Below, piece after piece: positions 57,652 through 64,000 of a stretch of 64,000 nt of DNA. A program made the translations under genes and the position numbers. The DNA lies in NCBI GenBank assembly GCA_002917075.1, contig NTMA01000022.1, forward strand, positions 418,069-482,068, read 5' to 3'. Within the stretch, counting starts at the first letter, position 1, and each line of letters starts with the position of its first letter. This DNA comes from Hawksworthiomyces lignivorus (lineage: Eukaryota; Ascomycota; Sordariomycetes; Ophiostomatales; Ophiostomataceae). The notes under the pieces are model-generated. The model did no database searches. It was given only the letters and a program-made list of their open reading frames with translations, and was not told the DNA's origin.

Positions 57652-58697
57652 ATGGTTTACTACTTCACATCCACTGTCGTGGACCCACCGGCTTTCATCT
57701 ATGTCGGCAAGGACAAATTTGAGAGTACGGGGCCCTGTCGCTTTCATTGCCATGGATAACACTCTGCTGGGGACGTACTTTGCGAAAATAATAGCTACTA
57801 ATACGGATATAGATGAGGATCTCATAAAATTCGGATGGGAGGAGGATGTCTGGTGAGTTTTGACGTTGCCGTTTGAATCTTGTATGCGAAGATCTAATCT
57901 AACCATCTTAAAGGGTATGTCTCACGTTTTCGCACTAAGCTACCTCTCGTATGAGAGCGTTTTGTTCTGATGTGTTGTTGTGGGCAGTTTCATGTCGACA
58001 AGTTGTCGAGTGCACATATTTATCTCAGGCTGCGAGAGGGCGAGACTTGGGACGACATCCCGGCAGATCTTGTCACCGATCTTGCCCAGTTAACAAAAGC
58101 CAACTCGATTGAGGGTATTTGGCCATTCTCCCCTCTTTTTCGTACATGCGCTCACTGTCGTACAGGCAATAAGAAAGACAATATAACAGTCATCTATACT
58201 CCATGGTCCAATCTGAAGAAGGATGGCAGCATGGCTGTAGGCCAAGTCAGCTTCAAAGACCAGAAAAAGGTATGCTCTTCGCGCAGGAGAGGAGAGCTGT
58301 CATTGTAACCTACAGCATACTCATAAGTCGTAGGTCAAGCGCGTGCTCGTCCCCCAGCGGGAGAATGTCATTGTCAACCGCTTGAACAAGACCAAGGTGG
58401 AGAAGCACCCTGACCTAAAGGAAGAGAAGGACGACCGTCAACGCGAGCTGCGCAAACGTGACCAGGCTGCTCAGCAAGCAAGGGTGAGTGCTTTTTTTTA
58501 TAGAGGCGCATGTGCACATATTGTCATATCAGATGCTAATGATCCTCCAGAAAAAGGAAGAGGCCCGCGTGGCCAAGGAGCGGCAGGAGCTGAAGTACCG
58601 CAAGGACCATGCTTACGACGACTTGTTTACGGAGGAGAACATGGAGGCCACGAGCAACCAGAATCGGGACGAGAGCTGGGAAGATGATTTCATGTAG
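57652..58697 (+). CDS. CCDC25-type NFACT-R (DUF814) protein, 213 aa
   Basis: Exons 57652-57724, 57813-57852, 57914 alone, 57988-58114, 58166-58269, 58334-58483 and 58551-58697 give 642 nt (213 residues). The protein starts [20 protein letters not shown] and continues [20 protein letters not shown], with AHIYLRL, the NFACT-R core shared with ribosome-quality-control factor Rqc2/NEMF, here without its N-terminal NFACT half. The second half is a charged coiled coil ([20 protein letters not shown]) ending in the conserved ESWEDDFM. Human CCDC25 is the homologue; the function in fungi is not established, perhaps RNA or tRNA binding. Reading VW-FHV needs a single G between two introns, otherwise the frame is lost. 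Confidence 0.88.
57914..57914 (+). other. Probable one-nucleotide exon
   Basis: The G at 57914 lies between an acceptor (CTTAAAG, with branch-like CTAACC just upstream) and a donor (GTATGT). Introns 57853-57913 (61 nt) and 57915-57987 (73 nt) are of normal size. Only by keeping this G does TG join TTTCAT to give Trp-Phe-His and the total become a multiple of three. Sequential (nested) splicing of a twin intron gives the same mRNA. Confidence 0.6.
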
Positions 58698-58837
58698 TCG
58701 TTGTTTTTTTATTAATGGCGTAAAAAAAAAAAAAAAAGAAAAAGAAAGAAAATGAAGCCTCCTTTTTGTTATCCTTTCTCTCTCCCCCACTATTTTCCCT
58801 GTCTCCCACCCCTTCCACGCACGCACTCTCTGAATCT

Positions 58838-59554
58838 CTATGAGCCCGGTCCCCGCCCGCCGCGCCCGCCGCCGATGTTGCTGCCCATCTTGTTGACGGA
58901 CGTGCCCTTGAGCGCGTGGTCGGCCGGGTTGGCGGCGGCCTCGTAGAGGATGTTGACGGGGGCGCGGCCGAGCTGCATCCACTCGCCGCGGAAGCCCAGG
59001 TAGCTGATGCGCGAGACGTCCTCGTCGCCGTCACCAAAGTTGTCGGGGAAGAAGAGGGTCAGGCGGCGCACCTGGCCGAACTTGGCGCGCTTGACGGCGA
59101 GCTCCTGGACGTCGGCGGTCTGGGCCAGCTCAAAGGTCTGGGCGGCGTGGCCGGCGTCGGCCTCATCCTCGGCCGCGGCAAAGTCCAGGTCGTCGCGGTT
59201 CTGGAACAGGTGCAGCGTGCGCGGCGCCGACGCCACTGGGCTCGTGCGTAGCAGCACCGCGTGCAGCTTCACCTGGCCCGTAAACGGCACGTGCATCAGA
59301 AGCTGCTCGTCCACGTCGCTGGCCAGCTCCGGCTCCGGCGCCAGCCGCTGGTCCCACGTCTTCTGCAGCACCGCGCGCCCGGCGCCCGCCTGCGCCTCGT
59401 TGAGCGTCACCACCTGGCCGAAGTCGATGTGCTGGTACAGCGAGTACTGAAGTGCAGGTGTGACATCGTCGGAGTGGTCGTGGTCGTGACCGTGCCCATG
59501 GTCATGGTGGTCGTGGCCGCCGCCAGCATGCTCATCGTGACAATGGTGGGACAT
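58838..59554 (-). CDS. PITH-domain protein (PITHD1 family), 238 aa
   Basis: Single exon. It opens with a histidine-rich stretch (HDHHDHGHGHDHDH within the first 27 residues) that could bind metal ions. The PITH domain follows from about residue 35 (YQHIDFGQVVTLNEAQ) through LLMHVPFTGQVKLHAVLL and RRLTLFFPDNFGDGDEDVSR to ISYLGFRGEWMQLGR, then a glycine-rich end. PITH modules occur alone or after thioredoxin and bind the proteasome in the human TXNL1 case; no thioredoxin part is present here. It converges with the CCDC25-type gene, 140 bp apart. Confidence 0.92.
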   Translation of the reverse strand: MSHHCHDEHAGGGHDHHDHGHGHDHDHSDDVTPALQYSLYQHIDFGQVVTLNEAQAGAGRAVLQKTWDQRLAPEPELASDVDEQLLMHVPFTGQVKLHAVLLRTSPVASAPRTLHLFQNRDDLDFAAAEDEADAGHAAQTFELAQTADVQELAVKRAKFGQVRRLTLFFPDNFGDGDEDVSRISYLGFRGEWMQLGRAPVNILYEAAANPADHALKGTSVNKMGSNIGGGRGGRGPGS

Positions 59555-60979
59555 GATGAGGACTGCCCCAAAGAACGGCGCTGTCTTCCTTCGTAAACTA
59601 AAAATAAAAATTAAAAAAAAAAAGAGAAAGAAGAATAAGAAAAGTATTCGACTCGTTAGTCAGAGCTCACGAGAAATCACTAGGCGTCCTTCTGCTTTCT
59701 GTAGTTTATTTCTTTGCATCGGTATAAGATGGATGGACGTTGAGGTATGACGTTTTTGTGGTGCGTTCAAAAAGAGGGGCAGCTTTCAGCAGCTATGTGT
59801 TCAGTATATGGACACGGCACCAAACAGAGCATCGTCACTAAACTACGCCAAACGCTCGGCGCTCTCTGCGAAGCACATTTCATCACTTGAATAACTTTCT
59901 TGGAATCCATGTGTCGCTGCCAAAGGAGGCCAGTTTCTAATTCGCTTTTCGTCCTCCTATTACGCGCACCATATTAATCCTGTCAGGGCCTCCGCAAGTA
60001 CCTAGCACAGTCAGCTCGAGGCAGCTAGCTGTGCAATGCGGCGTAGCCTTCCATTTTTGATACATTTTCCATTTCAATTTCTCCCGATTTTTCACGGCAG
60101 TGACTTGGTCTTATTCAACACCTATACGGACCCAGCGCCCTGAGATAACAGCACCGACGAACCAACGTAGGAGCACTGCTGCGGCGTCGGCTGCATGCAG
60201 CACGGGCATGGCGCGGAGCTGTGCATGATGGGGATAGAATAAGGCAAGGATGCGGCCGGTCGGCCGGTTGTATGAATTGGTCGCGAGACCGAGGAGCCAA
60301 GAAAGCAGGTTCCAGAGCGACACCTCATGCGGACCCCAACGAAATCTTTGTACAATGGTTTTTCATAGTTCATTATGACTAGGAGGTCAACTGAAGGATG
60401 TTTAAGCTGAAGCAGAGTAAATAGTACGTCGAAAATCGGCTCAATCTTGCAGCCAAATTGGCGTAAGTGTGAGGGTTGGCTCTATTTTAAACTTTGATAC
60501 CTCATGAGCCTTGCGAAAAGGGCTTGTAGGACAGAGCCGCGATGCGTCTCAATCCCCTGACGAGGACTTCCTCATTCGCAAACCCATGAGGCTGCATGTT
60601 CTCACCCTCGCCACCTCCAGTGGGCGCGCGAAGCAAGCATTAACGTGTGAACTCATCGATGATTGGCTTCCCAACACATATCTCAGAACTCAACCCCACT
60701 GCAGCTCTGTCGATATTGGGTAGATAGCTACCAATAGGACAGAGCCTGTAGATTGTTTTCGTTCGACGCCCAATTTTTTACGACGCCCGTCCTTCGAGGG
60801 CATCGCCTTTTGAGATAAGAGAAGCGTTACAACAGTACCTATGCTCTGCTCTATTGTATTATTCACTTTTCGTCGTGTCTCTGCCTGCACAAACTGATTT
60901 TCGAACCTTCTTCGCCATCGGGATCCAGCACTTTAATCATCGTTTTAGCAAAACACGACGTCGGCGACATACCATCGCG
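59555..60979. other. Intergenic, promoter region of the NLR-type gene
   Basis: About 1.4 kb with no supported gene. The right end carries the promoter of the RelA/SpoT-NACHT-ankyrin gene; no specific element assigned. The left end is the PITH gene leader, with an A-rich run at 59600-59640. Confidence 0.5.
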
Positions 60980-63900
60980 ATGGATTCTCAGTCGCCAACT
61001 CCTGTCCAAGCAGGTCACAGTGGTATTCTAAATCCACCACTACGGACGCAGATTGATCGGATTATTAGCGAAACTGCTACTTCGAGCAAAAATTACAAGG
61101 ATCTCAAGCGCGCTTTTGTCGGCGAGATCTGGCCCCAATTGTGGGTCGAATACGATAAAATGAGGAAAAGTTTGATGGAGTTCTGCAAAGCTAGTCTCAA
61201 GCAGAGGGCTGTTACTTGCCGAGTCGAGGGCAGAACGAAGACCGTTGAATCTGTCGAAATATCGCTTAATCGGCGCGAGAAGCAACTCCAGGAGCAACAA
61301 CAAAAGCAATACGAGAGTTTCCGTACCATATTCCACGAAATGCACGATCTTGTTGGGCTTAGGATTGTATTAGACTTTCCATGCGATATCAGAAAAGCCA
61401 ATGAGTTTATTCAAAAGAGTTTTCATCAGGAGAAGGAGCCAGTTGTTTTCTCTCCCGACCGCGAAGTCGGCCAGTTTTGGAAAACGTGGTTCGGTGCCTA
61501 CCAAACTCGCAATTATCGTGTCAGCCTGCAAAATGAAAAGGACAGGACGCTTTCTCAATTTTGCGGTGTAATGTTCGAAGTACAACTTACAACCCTTGCA
61601 GAGAGCCTGTATAACAAGTTCGCGCATGACTTGTTGTATAAGGGTTATTCTGGACCCCTTACTCGTAAAGATGAGATGGTAGTGGATTTGTCCCATGGTC
61701 TATCTCTTTGCTACGGACTTTGTGTAATGTACATGAAGGACAAATTGGACTTAACGTCTGCTCCAAGCAAGAAAGAAGGAAGCCAAGATGTAATGGCGGC
61801 GACTGAGGTGTCTGAAGCCGAGGTAGTACACGATATTGTTAAAAACGGAGATCGGTTCTTTAAGGATTTGACAAGCGTGAGCGGTCGCTTCCAAGATCCT
61901 CCTAAAACACCTGAAACCCTCCCGAACGAATGTTCCTCCATTAACGATCTCAGAGAGTGGTTATACACGAAGTTAGAGTATGTTCCGCAACAGCTTTTAT
62001 CCATGGAAAAAGAGCATCTACAAATTGCAGGAGAGCACCGAGACTTGGCCCAAAAACAACTTCAAGTCCAGAGAGAGATCGCCAGGCAAAGACTATCAAA
62101 CAAAGAAGAACAGTGTCATCAATTGTTTCGTATTACAACAGGCAGCAATAGCACAACATATGAATGGTACAAAGATCGCGTGGAAGACCGAGCACCAGGT
62201 ACATGTCAGTGGTTTCTCAATCACCCACACTTCAAGGAGTGGTTGGAACAAGACTCAGGACCGCTACTAGTCTCAGCAGATCCCGGGTGTGGAAAGTCTG
62301 TCCTTGCTAAATACCTAATCGACTGTGAATTGCCGCAATTGGCAACTATCTGCTACTTTTTCTTTAAAGAGCAGGACCAAAATACTATTAATCTGGCACT
62401 TTGCGCATTGCTACACCAGCTTTTCTCCCATCAGCCTTCTTTAATTCAACATGCCATGCCAGAATACTCTAAGAACGGGCGACATTTATCAAATATCACG
62501 GCTTTGCTATGGGATATTTTAAAAAAGGCTGTACAAGATCCACAGACGGGACCTGTCATTATAGTCCTAGATGCGCTAGACGAATGCACTCAGTCGAACC
62601 ATCGAGATTTAATCCAGAGGTTAAAAAATCTCTTCTGGGAATTAAGGCGGTCGGCCAGAGTTAAATTTCTACTAACTAGCCGCCCATACGAGCACGTTGT
62701 ATCCCCGTTCCTCGAACTAGTCACCGATTTCCCTTATATTCGTATACCAGGAGAAGACGAGTCTGAGGCGATCAGCCAAGAGGTGAATTGTGTGATCAAT
62801 TATCGAGTAAAACAGTTAGCAACAGAGAAGCAGCTGCCAGCAAGAATCGAGCAGTACCTCAGCCAACGGTTGACGAAAATTCCGCATCGCACATACCTCT
62901 GGGTATACCTTCTATTCGATTACTTAAGGTCGGAAGTCTTTAAAAAGACACAAAATTGGGTCGAGTCTGCAATTGCAACGCTTCCGGAGAGCGTTAACCA
63001 GGCATATAACCACATTCTTAACAAATCCAAGAACGACCGAATGGTTCGAAAGGCCTTGAGTATAATCTTAGCGGCAAGTCGGCCGTTGACTCTGTCTGAG
63101 ATGAACTTTGCTATCAACATCGAAATCTCATCACAGTCCATAAAGGACCTCGACCTTGAGGCAGAAGAAGACTTTAAATTAAACCTCCGATACTGGTGTG
63201 GATTATTTGTTTCTGTATACCATAGCAAGGTTTATTTTCTTCATCAAACTGCTCGAGAATTTCTCCTCGCAGATTTATCACCGGCTGCAAGTCTTCGGTC
63301 GGAGCTACGCTGGCATCACTCCATTACTACCCGTGATGCACACACGGTCCTTGCAGAGGTCTGTGTCACCTATCTTAATTTTTTCAATTTCGACACTGCG
63401 CTGTTGGGCGTAAACGGAGAAGCCGACCACGGTATTCATAACGACACCTTTTTGGATTATTCGGCCAAAAATTGGGGTGCTCACGTCCACGACGCTTACA
63501 TAAACGATGATGGCATAGTATCTTCCATTTTAAGAATTTGTAGTCCAGAATCCAAGAGCTATTTAGCATGGTTTAAAATTTTCTGGGAGTCTACATATTC
63601 AGTTAAAATTCCAGACTATTTTACAGGCCTTATGATAGCGTCGCTTTTTGGACACGAGGCTGTCGTACAGCAGCTGCTCGCGAAGGGCGCCGACGTCGAG
63701 GCGAAAGATACACGGTATGGGCGGACGCCGCTGTCGTGGGCAGCAAGCAGTGGGCACGAGGCTGTCGTGCAGCAGCTGCTCGCGAAGGGCGCCGACATCG
63801 AGGCGAAAGATACAAAGTATGGGCAGACGCCGCTGTCGTGGGCCGCTCGCAGTGGGCACGAGGCTGTCGTGCAGCAGCTGCTCGCGAAGGGCGCCGACAT

Positions 63901-64000
63901 CGAGGCGAAAGATACACGGTATGGGCGGACGCCGCTGTCGTGGGCAGCAAGCAGTGGGCACGAGGCTGTCGTGCAGCAGCTGCTCGCGAAGGGCGCCGAC
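60980..64000 (+). CDS. NLR-type protein: RelA/SpoT-like domain, NACHT NTPase, ankyrin repeats (partial at window edge)
   Basis: An intronless open frame of 1,007 codons runs from ATG 60980 off the right edge. Residues about 20-225 resemble the RelA/SpoT (p)ppGpp synthetase fold: VEGRTKTVESVEI (Arg85, Lys87), HDLVGLRIVLDF (Asp123, Gly126), FEVQL (Glu200, Gln202) and HDLLYKG (His216 onward), the order and spacing of that family. A helical, charged linker (residues about 230-420) follows. The NACHT module has Walker A ADPGCGKS (433-440), Walker B VIIVLDALDECTQ (Asp531 and following) and LLTSRPYEHV, then a winged-helix-like region ending FLHQTAREFLL. Ankyrin repeats of 34 residues start at 891 (GHEAVVQQLLAKGAD). 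NACHT proteins of this type are fungal STAND receptors in which ligand binding to the repeats triggers an N-terminal effector. Here the effector would be a nucleotide pyrophosphokinase-like enzyme, an inference. No stop or frame break is seen. Confidence 0.85.
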   Translation, partial: MDSQSPTPVQAGHSGILNPPLRTQIDRIISETATSSKNYKDLKRAFVGEIWPQLWVEYDKMRKSLMEFCKASLKQRAVTCRVEGRTKTVESVEISLNRREKQLQEQQQKQYESFRTIFHEMHDLVGLRIVLDFPCDIRKANEFIQKSFHQEKEPVVFSPDREVGQFWKTWFGAYQTRNYRVSLQNEKDRTLSQFCGVMFEVQLTTLAESLYNKFAHDLLYKGYSGPLTRKDEMVVDLSHGLSLCYGLCVMYMKDKLDLTSAPSKKEGSQDVMAATEVSEAEVVHDIVKNGDRFFKDLTSVSGRFQDPPKTPETLPNECSSINDLREWLYTKLEYVPQQLLSMEKEHLQIAGEHRDLAQKQLQVQREIARQRLSNKEEQCHQLFRITTGSNSTTYEWYKDRVEDRAPGTCQWFLNHPHFKEWLEQDSGPLLVSADPGCGKSVLAKYLIDCELPQLATICYFFFKEQDQNTINLALCALLHQLFSHQPSLIQHAMPEYSKNGRHLSNITALLWDILKKAVQDPQTGPVIIVLDALDECTQSNHRDLIQRLKNLFWELRRSARVKFLLTSRPYEHVVSPFLELVTDFPYIRIPGEDESEAISQEVNCVINYRVKQLATEKQLPARIEQYLSQRLTKIPHRTYLWVYLLFDYLRSEVFKKTQNWVESAIATLPESVNQAYNHILNKSKNDRMVRKALSIILAASRPLTLSEMNFAINIEISSQSIKDLDLEAEEDFKLNLRYWCGLFVSVYHSKVYFLHQTAREFLLADLSPAASLRSELRWHHSITTRDAHTVLAEVCVTYLNFFNFDTALLGVNGEADHGIHNDTFLDYSAKNWGAHVHDAYINDDGIVSSILRICSPESKSYLAWFKIFWESTYSVKIPDYFTGLMIASLFGHEAVVQQLLAKGADVEAKDTRYGRTPLSWAASSGHEAVVQQLLAKGADIEAKDTKYGQTPLSWAARSGHEAVVQQLLAKGADIEAKDTRYGRTPLSWAASSGHEAVVQQLLAKGAD
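63650..64000 (+). repeat. 102-bp tandem repeats encoding ankyrin units
   Basis: Units begin at 63650, 63752, 63854 and 63956 with exact 102-base spacing. They differ by few bases, mostly in the codons around DTRYGRTPLSWAASSGHE. The array continues beyond the window. Confidence 0.95.

Noticed and set aside
63650..64000. Regular repeats taken as a possible CRISPR-like array
   Set aside because: Units are contiguous, 102 bases, in frame and encode ankyrin repeats; no spacers.
1..64000. tRNA or rRNA genes
   Set aside because: I looked for T-arm motifs of the GGTTCGAATCC kind on both strands and found none in a convincing cloverleaf context; a covariance-model scan would be decisive.

Overview
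The window is nuclear DNA of a filamentous ascomycete (Pezizomycotina; gene content fits Sordariomycetes, perhaps Hypocreales, but no marker here settles the order). The evidence is short GT..AG introns of about 50-90 nt with CTAAC-like branch sites, fungal-only families (2EXR, Clr5-type tail, LysM effector, yapsin-like protease, GH55), and recognisable fungal housekeeping genes such as ypt1, COA1 and the mitochondrial uL3 gene. No rRNA, tRNA, CRISPR array or intact transposon was seen.

Left part (1-24 kb) is accessory in character. It opens with two decayed genes, one of unknown family and one HNH endonuclease. A very large minus-strand gene (3065-9191) follows; it couples a GH55 exo-beta-1,3-glucanase to the cysteine-rich tail usually seen on fungal GH18 chitinases. 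Next come a secreted protein of unknown function, a small secreted effector-like protein, a three-LysM secreted protein, a decayed NAD(P)-epimerase fragment, a GPI-anchored aspartic protease, a frameshifted Clr5/TPR-type gene and an anion:cation symporter (Liz1/Dal5-like) gene. Most intact genes here act outside the cell or at the wall (glucan and chitin chemistry, proteolysis, uptake).

Middle and right part (24-60 kb) is mostly conserved: a cytosolic-type carnitine acetyltransferase, an F-box protein, a 2EXR protein, a predicted mitochondrial protein, Ypt1 (Rab1), a 1,414-residue mucin-like protein, a small membrane protein, Coa1, mitochondrial ribosomal protein uL3m, a CCDC25-type NFACT-R protein and a PITH-domain protein. 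Two gene-poor stretches of about 5.5 kb (27.4-33.0 and 48.0-53.5 kb) interrupt this block.

The right edge (60980-64000) carries the most striking gene: an uninterrupted frame for a STAND/NLR-type protein with an N-terminal RelA/SpoT-like nucleotidyltransferase domain, a central NACHT NTPase and near-identical 34-residue ankyrin repeats running off the window. By analogy with fungal NLRs and bacterial alarmone-synthetase toxins it may be a self/non-self or immunity switch whose effector is a (p)ppGpp- or related nucleotide-making enzyme. Other points of note are a probable one-nucleotide exon in the CCDC25-type gene, the GH55-chitinase-tail fusion, C-to-T style nonsense mutations in the left-end relics and a (TG)23 tract five bases from the uL3m start codon.
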